Positions 53,672 to 62,508 of a stretch of DNA of 64,000 nucleotides are shown one piece after another. This DNA is from Cellvibrio fontiphilus_A (GTDB lineage: Bacteria; Pseudomonadota; Gammaproteobacteria; Pseudomonadales; Cellvibrionaceae), in assembly GCF_042646205.1 (NCBI RefSeq), contig NZ_JBHRTF010000004.1, positions 992,001 through 1,056,000 on the forward strand, written 5' to 3'. A model generated the notes under the pieces. It was not told the origin of the DNA. It made no database searches and worked only from the letters and a program-made list of their open reading frames with translations. The translations under genes were made by a program, and so were the position numbers. The stretch's first letter is position 1. Every line of letters starts with the position of its first letter.

Positions 53672-54466
53672 GTGAACCAATACACTATCGACGATTTACT
53701 CTATTTGATGGCACGCCTGCGCGACCCCGAAGCCGGCTGTCCCTGGGATATCAAGCAGGACTACGCCAGCATCGCCCCCTCGACACTGGAAGAGGCTTAT
53801 GAGGTGGTGGATGCCATCGAAAAACAGGATTTTGTCCACCTCAAAGAAGAGTTGGGCGATTTGTTGTTTCAGGTCATTTTTTATAGCCAGTTGGGCAAAG
53901 AAGATCAGCGCTTTGACTTTGCCGCCGTGGTGTCAGACCTGGTCGCCAAGCTGATTCGCCGCCACCCGCATGTGTTTCCCGAGGGGACTTTGCAGAGCCG
54001 CGTAGACAATCGCCACACCCTGCCAGTGGATGTGAAGGCGCGCTGGGAAGCCATCAAACAAGAGGAGCGCGCCGCCAAGGGGGCGCAGGGTTTGTTGGCC
54101 GATGTACCCCTGAACCTGCCAGCCTTGAGCCGCGCTGCCAAGTTGCAAAAGCGCGCGGCGACCGTCGGTTTTGATTGGGAGGATGTGTACGGCCCCATCG
54201 CCAAGGTGCGCGAAGAGTTATTAGAGGTAGAAGCGGAATTAGACTCTGGCGATCAGGCGGCATTAGAGGAAGAGCTGGGTGATTTGTTATTTGCGGTGGT
54301 TAATATTGCCCGCTACCAAAAAATCGACCCGGAACAGGCACTGCGTCGCGCCAACCAGAAATTTGAGCAGCGTTTTAACTACATCGAACAACATGCCGCA
54401 GCGCCGCTTATGCAAACCAGTATTGATGAAATGAACCGCTTATGGGATGAAGCCAAGCAGGTTTAG
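53672..54466 (+). CDS. mazG: Nucleoside triphosphate pyrophosphohydrolase MazG
   Basis: 264 residues. Two MazG domains: LEEAYEVVDAIEKQDFVHLKEELGDLLFQV in the first with the EExxE...ExxD metal site, and VREELLEVEAELDSGDQAALEEELGDLLFAVV in the second. The N-terminal CPWDIKQDY is a family block. It hydrolyses noncanonical NTPs and tempers ppGpp responses. GTG 53672 is the start, 27 bases after relA, suggesting a relA-mazG unit. Confidence 0.94.
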   Translation: MNQYTIDDLLYLMARLRDPEAGCPWDIKQDYASIAPSTLEEAYEVVDAIEKQDFVHLKEELGDLLFQVIFYSQLGKEDQRFDFAAVVSDLVAKLIRRHPHVFPEGTLQSRVDNRHTLPVDVKARWEAIKQEERAAKGAQGLLADVPLNLPALSRAAKLQKRAATVGFDWEDVYGPIAKVREELLEVEAELDSGDQAALEEELGDLLFAVVNIARYQKIDPEQALRRANQKFEQRFNYIEQHAAAPLMQTSIDEMNRLWDEAKQV

Positions 54467-54481
54467 TCAGGGTGGTGGATT

Positions 54482-54526
54482 ACTAAAACTAAAAAGGCGC
54501 TTAGGAGGCGCCTTTTTAGTTTTAGT
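54482..54526. terminator. Bidirectional terminator between mazG and rluE
   Basis: ACTAAAACTAAAAAGGCGC and its 19-base perfect complement at 54508-54526 flank a seven-base loop, with T runs on both strands. It serves both convergent genes. Confidence 0.9.
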
Positions 54527-54537
54527 TGTATGAGCAC

Positions 54538-55362
54538 TTATTTGTCGCTGTCCAATTTGCGTTTGGGCTTTTGGATAATCAGCGTTTTTACCGCTGGTTT
54601 AGCCGCTGCTGTTTTGGGTTTTGACGATTGGTTTTTAGTGGAATGGTTGCGTGCTGGCGCTCCAGTTGTCTTATTACCCGCTGTTGACGGCGAATTTCCG
54701 CCGCGCTTGGGTTTGGCGCCTTGGCGATTATCGTCCCGACGCTGTTCCCCTGTGGGTGTTTGTCGCCCATCGCTTGGTTTTTGTTTGGGGCGCGGACCGG
54801 GTTTCTGTATGGATTTGGGCACAGTCACCGTTTCGGTTTTGTATTTGCCCTGTTCAATACCCTCCAGCGTCCAGTTGCCAATTTTAACCCGCACCAAGCG
54901 CAGGGTAGGGTGACCTACGGCGGCCGTCATGCGCCGTACCTGACGATTGCGCCCCTCACTAATCACAATTTCCAGCCATTGGGTGGGTATGTTAGCGCGC
55001 TCGCGAATGGGCGGTACCCGCTCCCAGAGTTTGGGGGTAGGAATCAGACGCACCTCAGCGGGTTGAGTCATGCCATCATTCAGCGCCACGCCTTGTCGCA
55101 ACTGGGTCAGGGCATAGCTATTGGGCGCGCCCTCCACTTGCACCCAGTAGGTCTTGGGTTGTTTGTGCGCTGGGTGGCTAATGTAGTGTTGCAGGTCGCC
55201 ATCATCGGTGAGGAGTAGCAAACCTTCAGAATCGTGATCCAGTCGTCCAGCGGGGTAGACATGGGGAATCTTGATGTAGTCCTTGAGCGTCGGGCGCCCT
55301 TCACCGTCGGTGAATTGCGAGAGAACGCCAAAGGGTTTATTGAACAAAATCAGCGTGGCCAT
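54538..55362 (-). CDS. rluE: 23S rRNA pseudouridine synthase RluE with long basic tail
   Basis: 274 residues. The RsuA/RluE catalytic domain occupies about 1-182: ILFNKPFGVLSQF, the catalytic Asp in AGRLDHDSEGLLLLT, and EGRNRQVRRM. RluE modifies U2457 of 23S rRNA. The last 90 residues are a Lys/Pro/Arg/Gln-rich disordered tail (PKQKPSDGRQTPTGEQRRDD...) not found in E. coli RluE; it should bind RNA nonspecifically. Divergent from idh. Confidence 0.88.
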   Translation of the reverse strand: MATLILFNKPFGVLSQFTDGEGRPTLKDYIKIPHVYPAGRLDHDSEGLLLLTDDGDLQHYISHPAHKQPKTYWVQVEGAPNSYALTQLRQGVALNDGMTQPAEVRLIPTPKLWERVPPIRERANIPTQWLEIVISEGRNRQVRRMTAAVGHPTLRLVRVKIGNWTLEGIEQGKYKTETVTVPKSIQKPGPRPKQKPSDGRQTPTGEQRRDDNRQGAKPKRGGNSPSTAGNKTTGAPARNHSTKNQSSKPKTAAAKPAVKTLIIQKPKRKLDSDK

Positions 55363-55586
55363 AAAACCTTACACCGGGGTTATGAGTCGTGTTGGCAGGC
55401 AATTTTATCCGAGTTAGGCTCGGCTGCCATAGCAACTAAACATGCATAAACAAGCGCGGAGGTGTAGAATCGCCGCGCTCTGGCAAGGGGGAGTTCCCTG
55501 TGGCGGGGCTCTTTTTCTACATTTTCATACTGTTAATGGCAAGGCTCACAAGGCCGAGCCGCATGAATTGATGGAGCCATCTTTAA

Positions 55587-57812
55587 ATGACTGATTCAAA
55601 AATTATCTATACCCAAACCGACGAAGCCCCAGCCTTAGCAACCTATTCCCTTCTCCCCATAGTTCAAGCCTTTACCAAAACTTCCGGCATTGCCATCGAG
55701 ACCCGCGACATTTCGCTCTCTGGCCGCATCATTGCCGCTTTCCCCGAGCGTTTGACCGAAGCCCAACGCATTGGTGATCACCTGGCAGAACTGGGCAAAT
55801 TGGCGACTACGCCAGAAGCTAACATTATCAAGCTGCCGAATATCAGTGCGTCGATTCCACAGTTGAAGGCCGCGATCAAAGAATTGCAATCCCAGGGTTA
55901 CAACCTGCCCGACTACCCCGAAGTTCCGGCTAACGACGACGAAAAAGACGCCAAAGCCCGTTACGACAAAATCAAAGGTTCCGCGGTAAACCCCGTATTG
56001 CGTGAAGGTAACTCTGACCGTCGTGCGCCCTTGTCCGTTAAAAACTACGCGCGTAAAAACCCGCACAAAATGGGCGCCTGGTCTGCTGATTCCAAATCCC
56101 ACGTCGCGCATATGAACTCAGGCGATTTCTACGGCAGTGAAAAATCGGCGTTGATCAGTGCAGCGGGCAACCTGAAAATCGAACTGGTTGCTAAAGACGG
56201 CAGCACTAAAGTGCTGAAAGAAACGGTAAAAGTGCTCGCCGGCGAGATTATCGACGCGTCAGTGCTGAGCAAAAACGCCCTGCGCGCTTATATCGCTCAA
56301 CAAATTGAAGATGCCAAAAACCAAGGCGTACTGCTTTCTGTTCACCTGAAAGCCACCATGATGAAGGTGTCTGACCCGATTATCTTCGGTCACTTCGTTT
56401 CTGTGTTCTACGCCCCGGTGCTGGAAAAACACGCGGCGGTGCTCGCTGAATTGGGTGTAGATGTAAACAACGGTATTGGCGATCTGTACACCAAGATCAA
56501 ATCCCTGCCGGCTGACCAGCAAGCGGAAATCGAAGCCGACATCAAAGCGCTCTACGCCACTCGCCCGGCGCTCGCCATGGTGAACTCTGACAAGGGCATC
56601 ACCAACCTGCATGTACCAAGCGATGTGATTGTGGATGCGTCCATGCCGGCGATGATTCGCGATTCCGGCAAAATGTGGAATACCGAAGGCAAGCTGCAAG
56701 ACACTAAAGCCTGTATCCCCGACCGCTGCTACGCTGGCATCTACCAAGTAGTAATCGACGATTGCAAAAAACACGGTGCCTTTGATCCAAAAACCATGGG
56801 TAGCGTGCCCAATGTGGGCCTGATGGCGCAAGCCGCCGAGGAATACGGTTCACACGACAAAACCTTCCAAATTCCTACCGATGGTGTGGTACGTATTGTT
56901 GATGCAGCGGGCAAAGTGCTTATCGAACAAGCGGTAGAGCAGGGCGATATCTTCCGCGCTTGCCAAGTAAAAGATGCGCCAATTCAGGATTGGGTAAAAC
57001 TCGCGGTAAACCGCGCGCGCGCTTCCAATACGCCGGCGGTGTTCTGGTTAGATCCAAAACGCGCGCACGATGCGCAATTGATCGCCAAGGTAAATACCTA
57101 CCTGAAAGATCACGACACCAGCGGCCTTGAAATTCACATCAAAACCCCGGAAGAGGCGATTCAGTTCTCCCTCGACCGTATCCGCAAGGGCGAAGACACT
57201 ATTTCGGTAACGGGTAACGTGCTGCGCGATTACCTCACCGATCTGTTCCCGATTATGGAGCTGGGCACCTCGGCCAAAATGCTGTCGATTGTTCCCCTGA
57301 TGAACGGCGGTGGTTTGTTTGAAACTGGTGCGGGCGGCTCAGCGCCAAAACACGTACAACAATTCGTGGAAGAAGGGCACCTGCGCTGGGATTCACTGGG
57401 TGAATTCCTGGCTCTGGCAGAATCGCTGGATCACTTTGGCAATGTCACTAACAACGCCAAGGCAAAAGTATTCGCCAAAACACTGGATCAAGCGAACGGC
57501 AAGTTCCTAGATGAAAACAAGTCGCCTGGCCGTGCCGCAGGTGAATTGGATAACCGTGGCAGCCACTTCTATCTGGCGCTTTACTGGGCGCAAGCTTTGG
57601 CTGCACAAACGGACGATGCTGCCCTGCAAGCGCAGTTTGCACCTGTCGCCAAAGCCTTGACCGAAAGCGAAGCCAAAATAGTCGCTGAACTCAAAGCCGC
57701 CTCTGGTAAGCCAGTGGACTTGGGTGGTTACTATCGCCCTAATGATGCCAAAGCTTCTGCAGCCTTGCGTCCAAGCGCTACGTTCAACAGTATTTTGGCC
57801 AGCCTTGTATAA
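55587..57812 (+). CDS. idh: Monomeric NADP-dependent isocitrate dehydrogenase
   Basis: 741 residues, the length of the monomeric class and unrelated in size to the dimeric Icd. It oxidises isocitrate to 2-oxoglutarate. Family blocks include EGNSDRRAPLSVKNYARKNPH (substrate loop), LDPKRAHDAQLIAKV and ENKSPGRAAGELDNRGSHFYL. The upstream gap (55363-55586) has TAGAAT at 55466-55471 as a possible -10 element but no good -35. Confidence 0.96.
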   Translation: MTDSKIIYTQTDEAPALATYSLLPIVQAFTKTSGIAIETRDISLSGRIIAAFPERLTEAQRIGDHLAELGKLATTPEANIIKLPNISASIPQLKAAIKELQSQGYNLPDYPEVPANDDEKDAKARYDKIKGSAVNPVLREGNSDRRAPLSVKNYARKNPHKMGAWSADSKSHVAHMNSGDFYGSEKSALISAAGNLKIELVAKDGSTKVLKETVKVLAGEIIDASVLSKNALRAYIAQQIEDAKNQGVLLSVHLKATMMKVSDPIIFGHFVSVFYAPVLEKHAAVLAELGVDVNNGIGDLYTKIKSLPADQQAEIEADIKALYATRPALAMVNSDKGITNLHVPSDVIVDASMPAMIRDSGKMWNTEGKLQDTKACIPDRCYAGIYQVVIDDCKKHGAFDPKTMGSVPNVGLMAQAAEEYGSHDKTFQIPTDGVVRIVDAAGKVLIEQAVEQGDIFRACQVKDAPIQDWVKLAVNRARASNTPAVFWLDPKRAHDAQLIAKVNTYLKDHDTSGLEIHIKTPEEAIQFSLDRIRKGEDTISVTGNVLRDYLTDLFPIMELGTSAKMLSIVPLMNGGGLFETGAGGSAPKHVQQFVEEGHLRWDSLGEFLALAESLDHFGNVTNNAKAKVFAKTLDQANGKFLDENKSPGRAAGELDNRGSHFYLALYWAQALAAQTDDAALQAQFAPVAKALTESEAKIVAELKAASGKPVDLGGYYRPNDAKASAALRPSATFNSILASLV

Positions 57813-57834
57813 AACCTAAGGTGCCGGTCAGCAC

Positions 57835-57869
57835 AAAAAGCCTCCTGTAGTGATACAGGAGGCTTTTTT
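57835..57869. terminator. Bidirectional terminator between idh and cspD
   Basis: AAAAAGCCTCCTGTA and TACAGGAGGCTTTTT pair perfectly around GTGA, with A/T runs on both sides; the flanking genes are convergent. Confidence 0.9.
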
Positions 57870-57889
57870 ATTTGCCTAGGCTGGTGGCG

Positions 57890-58141
57890 TCAGGCGGGAA
57901 CGGCACTCATCTGTTGGTTGATCGCGGCTGAAGTGTCCTGCGGCACCTTGATGCTCACAGCGTGCAAACCTTTGTCACCCTTGGTGATGTCGAAACTTAC
58001 GGCTTGCCCGGCTTTTAGGGTTTTGTAACCTTCCATCGCAATCGCTGAGTAATGTGCAAACAGGTCTTCACCGCCTTCATCCGCGAGAATAAAACCGTAA
58101 CCTTTTGCATTGTTGAACCACTTAACTGTGCCTGTAGGCAT
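57890..58141 (-). CDS. cspD: Cold-shock-domain protein CspD
   Basis: 83 residues. RNP1 (KGYGFIL) and RNP2 (DLFAHYS) are present; the C-terminal extension of about 15 residues and location beside clpS/clpA and idh match CspD, a stationary-phase DNA-replication inhibitor in E. coli. AAGGA lies eight bases before the ATG. Confidence 0.9.
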   Translation of the reverse strand: MPTGTVKWFNNAKGYGFILADEGGEDLFAHYSAIAMEGYKTLKAGQAVSFDITKGDKGLHAVSIKVPQDTSAAINQQMSAVPA

Positions 58142-58350
58142 GATTTAATCCTTCTGTCCGTGCGACATATGAGAATTTCTAATATCGCTTCGTTATTATT
58201 TTCCCAAGCATTACTGCTATTTGGGAGTATGGGACTTGGTGCTCTACGCCAAGCGCTACATACAAGTGGGTCGCATCGCTGGGGCAATTAGAGATAATTC
58301 ACCCAAAATGATGCATTTGTATGCGCTTGCGGTCTTTTTTTATCCAACAT

Positions 58351-58365
58351 TTGACCCAAAGTCAA
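58351..58365. promoter_or_regulatory. Dyad TTGAC-N5-GTCAA upstream of clpS
   Basis: TTGACCCAAAGTCAA is a perfect five-base-arm dyad with a five-base spacer, ending three bases before the FNR box. It could be a degenerate FNR-type site with the wrong spacer or a different operator. Confidence 0.5.
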
Positions 58366-58368
58366 GCG

Positions 58369-58382
58369 TTGATCCGTATCAA
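58369..58382. promoter_or_regulatory. FNR/Anr box upstream of clpS
   Basis: TTGATCCGTATCAA matches TTGAT-N4-ATCAA at all ten conserved positions, with flanking bases extending the symmetry (GTTGAT...ATCAAC). It lies about 85 bases before the clpS start and 30 bases before the TACAAT element. By that element the box would be near -49 to -50, not the standard -41.5. Confidence 0.65.
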
Positions 58383-58460
58383 CACCTGCTGGGGCAGGCT
58401 CTGTTGATGGGGTACAATGCGCGATATCGCTAACCATTTTTTATTTTGTATTGAATCTCT

Positions 58461-58832
58461 ATGGGCAATCTGCAAAAGCATCAACTAACCTTAGCTAAAG
58501 ACGATGATCATTCTATTGACGAGTCGGACGGTAGCCTTGCGGTTTTAACGGAAAAACCGAAATTAAAACGTCCTCCTATGTACAAGGTGATGTTGTTAAA
58601 CGATGACTACACACCAATGGATTTTGTGGTGGAAATATTGGAAATATTTTTTTCAATGTCACGTGAAAAAGCGACTCATGTAATGTTGACGGTGCATGTT
58701 CACGGCAAGGCGGTTTGCGGTATCTATACTCGGGATATTGCGGAAACTAAAGCCGCCCAAGTGAATCAATATGCAAGAGAAAACCAGCATCCACTGTTGT
58801 GCGAAATCGAAGCGGTGGAGGATGGGGAATAA
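58461..58832 (+). CDS. clpS: ClpS adaptor protein
   Basis: 123 residues. ClpS binds N-terminal Leu, Phe, Trp and Tyr and hands substrates to ClpA. Binding-pocket motifs LNDDYTPMDFVV and VHVHGKAVCG are intact. The N-terminal 38 residues are a longer, acidic extension. clpA follows after 155 bases, a larger gap than usual, so a clpA promoter may lie there. Confidence 0.95.
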   Translation: MGNLQKHQLTLAKDDDHSIDESDGSLAVLTEKPKLKRPPMYKVMLLNDDYTPMDFVVEILEIFFSMSREKATHVMLTVHVHGKAVCGIYTRDIAETKAAQVNQYARENQHPLLCEIEAVEDGE

Positions 58833-58987
58833 AACGGTTTTATACCTTGTTTAATCAAGCCTCGCCCCAACTGTTGGTTACAGTTGCCTGATGATTGTTA
58901 ATCGATGGTTAAGCAACGGCAGGTTTAGATAATGTGAGTTGCCTTGTTAGACGATTTCAATGTGTTGGTTAGAAGAGGGTAAGCGCA

Positions 58988-61279
58988 ATGTTAAGTAAAG
59001 ATCTGGAAGTAACTTTAAATCTTGCTTTCAAAGGTGCGCGCTCCAAGCGTCACGAATTTATGACTGTTGAGCATTTACTGCTTGCGCTCATCGATAATGA
59101 TTCTGCTGCGAGTGTACTGCGTGCCTGCGGTGCAGATTTGATTAGTCTGCGCAAAGAGTTGATTGAGTTTGTTGACTCGACCACACCGCTTATCCCCGAA
59201 CACGACTCCGAGCGAGAAACCCAGCCTACACTTGGTTTCCAGCGCGTATTGCAACGTGCTGTATTTCACGTCCAATCTTCAGGCAAACAAGAAGTGACCG
59301 GTGCAAATGTACTGGTGGCCATTTTTAGTGAGCAGGAAAGCCAAGCCGTTTACTACCTGAAACAACAGAGTATTGCGCGCATCGATGTGGTGAATTACAT
59401 CACTCATGGCATCCACAAAGTGAGCGGTACCAGTGATCACAGCCATGATCATCAAACACATCAAGAAAATCAGGATGAAGAATCAACAACCGGTGACTCA
59501 AGTTCCCAGAGTCCTTTGGAAAGTTTTGCGAGTAATTTGAACGAAGCGGCTATGCAGGGGCGTATAGACCCACTTGTGGGGCGCGAGTTTGAAGTAGAAC
59601 GGGTGTGTCAGATTCTGGCACGTCGTCGCAAGAATAATCCGCTTTTAGTTGGAGAATCAGGGGTAGGTAAAACTGCGATTGCTGAAGGTTTGGCAAAGCG
59701 TATTGTTGATGGTGATGTACCTGAAACGCTTGCTTCCAGTGTGGTTTATTCCTTGGATATGGGCGCACTGTTGGCGGGTACTAAATATCGTGGCGATTTT
59801 GAAAAGCGTTTCAAAAGTTTGCTTAACGAATTGAAAAAGCAAAAAAATTCCATTTTATTTATCGATGAAATTCACACCATCATTGGCGCCGGTGCGGCAT
59901 CTGGTGGCGTGATGGATGCATCCAATTTGCTCAAGCCTCTACTGTCTTCAGGTGAGATCCGTTGCATGGGGTCTACAACTTATCAAGAATATCGTGGAAT
60001 TTTTGATAAGGATCGTGCGCTCTCGCGTCGCTTCCAAAAAGTGGACGTGAATGAACCAACAGTGGATGAGACATATCAAATTCTCAAAGGTTTGAAGAGT
60101 CGCTTCGAAAAACATCACAACTTGCGTTATACCGATGCCGCTTTGCGTGCAGCCGCCGAATTGGCCGAGCGTTATATCAACGATCGCTTTTTGCCCGATA
60201 AGGCTATTGATGTGATTGATGAGGCTGGCGCCTACCAACAATTGCAAGCACCCAGTAAGCGCAAAAAAACGATTGGCGTGACCGATGTGGAAAACGTGGT
60301 GGCAAAAATAGCGCGTATTCCCCCAAAAAGTGTGTCTTCATCTGATAAAGAGCAGCTGCGTAAACTTGATCAGAACTTGAAAATGACCGTTTTTGGGCAG
60401 GATGAGGCCATAGATACGCTGGCTACGGCAATCAAACTATCGCGCGCCGGTTTGGGTTCGATGGAAAAGCCAATCGGCTCCTTCCTCTTTGCCGGCCCAA
60501 CCGGTGTAGGTAAAACTGAGGTGTGCCGTCAGCTGGCGCAATGTATGGGCATGGAGCTGATTCGTTTTGATATGTCCGAATACATGGAGCGTCACACTGT
60601 ATCGCGCTTGATTGGTGCGCCACCAGGCTACGTTGGTTTTGATCAGGGCGGTCTGTTAACGGATGCCATTACCAAGCAGCCGCATTGCGTATTGTTGTTG
60701 GATGAAATCGAGAAGGCACATCCAGAAGTCTTCAACTTGCTGTTGCAAGTCATGGATCATGGCAGCCTTACTGATAATAACGGTCGCAAAGCAGACTTCC
60801 GCAACGTGATCTTGATCATGACTACCAATGCGGGCGCTGAAGTGATGAGCCGCGCTTCCATAGGCTTTACTCATCAAGATCACACCAGCGATGGTATGGA
60901 AGCGATCAAGAAGATGTTTACACCGGAATTCCGCAACCGTTTGGATGCCATAGTGCAGTTTGCGCCATTGACCTTAAATACCATCAAAACTGTGGTAGAC
61001 AAGTTCCTGATGGAGCTGCAAACCCAGTTGGACGACAAACACGTTACCCTTGATATTACCGATGCGGCGCGTGAGTGGTTGGCTATTCATGGATATGACG
61101 TGAAAATGGGTGCACGTCCAATGGCTCGCTTGATTCAAGATAAACTGAAAAAGCCTATGGCCGAGGAAATATTATTTGGTTCCCTGTCCCAGGGTGGTGG
61201 AACTGTAAGCGTGGACGTAGACCCGATAGAGGACAAGCTTACAATTGAGGTGAGCGCTAAACATGCTCAGCCTGCCTAG
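58988..61279 (+). CDS. clpA: ATP-dependent protease ATPase subunit ClpA
   Basis: 763 residues. An N-terminal Clp repeat domain is followed by an acidic His-rich linker (HSHDHQTHQENQDEES). AAA1 has GESGVGKTA, AAA2 has GPTGVGKTE, with Walker B regions LFIDEIHT and LLLDEIEKAH. It unfolds substrates for ClpP and takes N-degron substrates from ClpS. Confidence 0.96.
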   Translation: MLSKDLEVTLNLAFKGARSKRHEFMTVEHLLLALIDNDSAASVLRACGADLISLRKELIEFVDSTTPLIPEHDSERETQPTLGFQRVLQRAVFHVQSSGKQEVTGANVLVAIFSEQESQAVYYLKQQSIARIDVVNYITHGIHKVSGTSDHSHDHQTHQENQDEESTTGDSSSQSPLESFASNLNEAAMQGRIDPLVGREFEVERVCQILARRRKNNPLLVGESGVGKTAIAEGLAKRIVDGDVPETLASSVVYSLDMGALLAGTKYRGDFEKRFKSLLNELKKQKNSILFIDEIHTIIGAGAASGGVMDASNLLKPLLSSGEIRCMGSTTYQEYRGIFDKDRALSRRFQKVDVNEPTVDETYQILKGLKSRFEKHHNLRYTDAALRAAAELAERYINDRFLPDKAIDVIDEAGAYQQLQAPSKRKKTIGVTDVENVVAKIARIPPKSVSSSDKEQLRKLDQNLKMTVFGQDEAIDTLATAIKLSRAGLGSMEKPIGSFLFAGPTGVGKTEVCRQLAQCMGMELIRFDMSEYMERHTVSRLIGAPPGYVGFDQGGLLTDAITKQPHCVLLLDEIEKAHPEVFNLLLQVMDHGSLTDNNGRKADFRNVILIMTTNAGAEVMSRASIGFTHQDHTSDGMEAIKKMFTPEFRNRLDAIVQFAPLTLNTIKTVVDKFLMELQTQLDDKHVTLDITDAAREWLAIHGYDVKMGARPMARLIQDKLKKPMAEEILFGSLSQGGGTVSVDVDPIEDKLTIEVSAKHAQPA

Positions 61280-61302
61280 TGCGATGATGGATTGTTGAAA
61301 TA

Positions 61303-61335
61303 ACAAAAAAAGCCGCTATATGCGGCTTTTTTTGT
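61303..61335. terminator. Bidirectional terminator between clpA and infA
   Basis: ACAAAAAAAGCCGC and GCGGCTTTTTTTGT pair around TATAT; T runs on both strands serve the convergent genes. Confidence 0.9.
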
Positions 61336-61352
61336 GTTCATTTGCTGGCTAA

Positions 61353-61571
61353 TTAACGAGCGCGATAAGTGATGCGACCTTTGCTGAGGTCATAGGGAGT
61401 CATCTCAACCTTGACTTTATCGCCGGTAAGGATGCGGATGTAGTTTTTACGCATCTTGCCAGATATATGGGCAATAACCACATGGCCATTTTCCAGTTTT
61501 ACGCGGAAGGTAGTATTGGGTAGGGTATCAATCACTTCGCCTTCAAATTCAATGCAATCGTCTTTTGCCAT
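61353..61571 (-). CDS. infA: Translation initiation factor IF-1
   Basis: 72 residues, single OB fold, with IEFEGEVIDTLPN, MRKNYIRILTGDKVKVE and MTPYDLSKGRITYRAR. Length and sequence match the universal factor. GAGGAAG precedes the ATG on the minus strand. It is downstream of bpt, with a terminator candidate between. Confidence 0.97.
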   Translation of the reverse strand: MAKDDCIEFEGEVIDTLPNTTFRVKLENGHVVIAHISGKMRKNYIRILTGDKVKVEMTPYDLSKGRITYRAR

Positions 61572-61680
61572 GCGGCAGCTTCCTCAGGTTTTAAACAGTT
61601 CTTGCCTATCGCTGATGCGACAGGAGGGGGGGTAAAAAAATAGGCGTGAATTGTGCCTTAATTAACCAGCGGCGCCAAGT

Positions 61681-61716
61681 AAAAAGCCCCGAAAAGCGGG
61701 ATTTAACCGGAGCTTT
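61681..61716 (-). terminator. Terminator after bpt
   Basis: On the minus strand AAAGCTCCG pairs with CGGGGCTTT (one G-T) across a 16-base loop, followed by TTAC. It would separate aat-bpt from infA. Confidence 0.55.
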
Positions 61717-61778
61717 CTCCTGCTAACGAGGTAAAAAGCAGCAAAAAGGTCGCTCCATCTGATGATAGAGGCGGTGTG

Positions 61779-62486
61779 CTAATTGAGCCGCATCCAGCGA
61801 CGATTGATGAGTAGTTCCAGTGGGCGATATTGGATTTTGTATTTCATCTTGTCGCATTCCTTAATCCAATAACCCAGGTAGACATAATCCAGGTTCATGC
61901 TGCGTGCTTTTTCAATCTGGGCAAGTATCGCGAATTTACCCAGGCTGCGCTGTTCGAAGTCGGCATCATAAAAAGTGTAGACCGCAGAGAGCCCGTCCCC
62001 TAGCAGATCGCATACACACAAACCTATCAATTTCCCATCCAGGCGCAACTCAATAAATTGGGTAATGCCCCATTCACTGGTCAAGAAGGCTTTGTACTGC
62101 TCCTCGGAGGGAGGGTACATATCGCCGCGTTGATGCCGGCTCTCGATATAGCGAGCGTAGAGGTCATAATGTTCTTGGGTGTTAATGTCAGGTGTGAAAT
62201 GTAATGAAATATCGGCATTTTGCTGCCAACAGCGACGTTGTGAACGGTTAGGTTTGAATAATTTGACCGGGATTCGGCAGGACACACAAGCTTGGCAGCG
62301 CAGGCACTGGGGCCGATAAAGGTGTGCACCGCTGCGGCGAAACCCCAGTTGTGATAATTGTGTGTATAACCCGGGGTTAATTTCGGCAGCAGGGTCAACA
62401 AATACTGTCGTCGCCTCTTGCCCATCCAAATAACTACAGGGGTGAGGTTGTGTTGCAAATAGTTTGAGGGACGACAAGTCGGACAT
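61779..62486 (-). CDS. bpt: Leucyl-transferase Bpt (aspartate/glutamate N-terminal)
   Basis: 235 residues of the ATE/Bpt family. A cysteine-rich segment CLRCQACVSCR follows the N-terminal FVDP; later motifs are YIESRHQRGDMY and LGYWIKECDKMKYK. Bacterial members add Leu from tRNA to proteins starting with Asp or Glu, making them ClpS substrates. ATG 62486 has GAGG six bases upstream; the longer frame to 62525 is not needed. It is 22 bases after aat on the same strand. Confidence 0.93.
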   Translation of the reverse strand: MSDLSSLKLFATQPHPCSYLDGQEATTVFVDPAAEINPGLYTQLSQLGFRRSGAHLYRPQCLRCQACVSCRIPVKLFKPNRSQRRCWQQNADISLHFTPDINTQEHYDLYARYIESRHQRGDMYPPSEEQYKAFLTSEWGITQFIELRLDGKLIGLCVCDLLGDGLSAVYTFYDADFEQRSLGKFAILAQIEKARSMNLDYVYLGYWIKECDKMKYKIQYRPLELLINRRWMRLN

Positions 62487-62508
62487 AATTGCCTCGCGTA
62501 GATCCGTT

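Larger units (their letters stand above)
58142..58460. other. Divergent control region between cspD and clpS
   Basis: 319 bases. The last 110 bases before clpS hold two adjacent dyads (58351-58365 and 58369-58382) and a -10-like TACAAT (58413-58418). No credible ORF is present in the region. The cspD side has a good ribosome site but no clear promoter. Confidence 0.7.
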
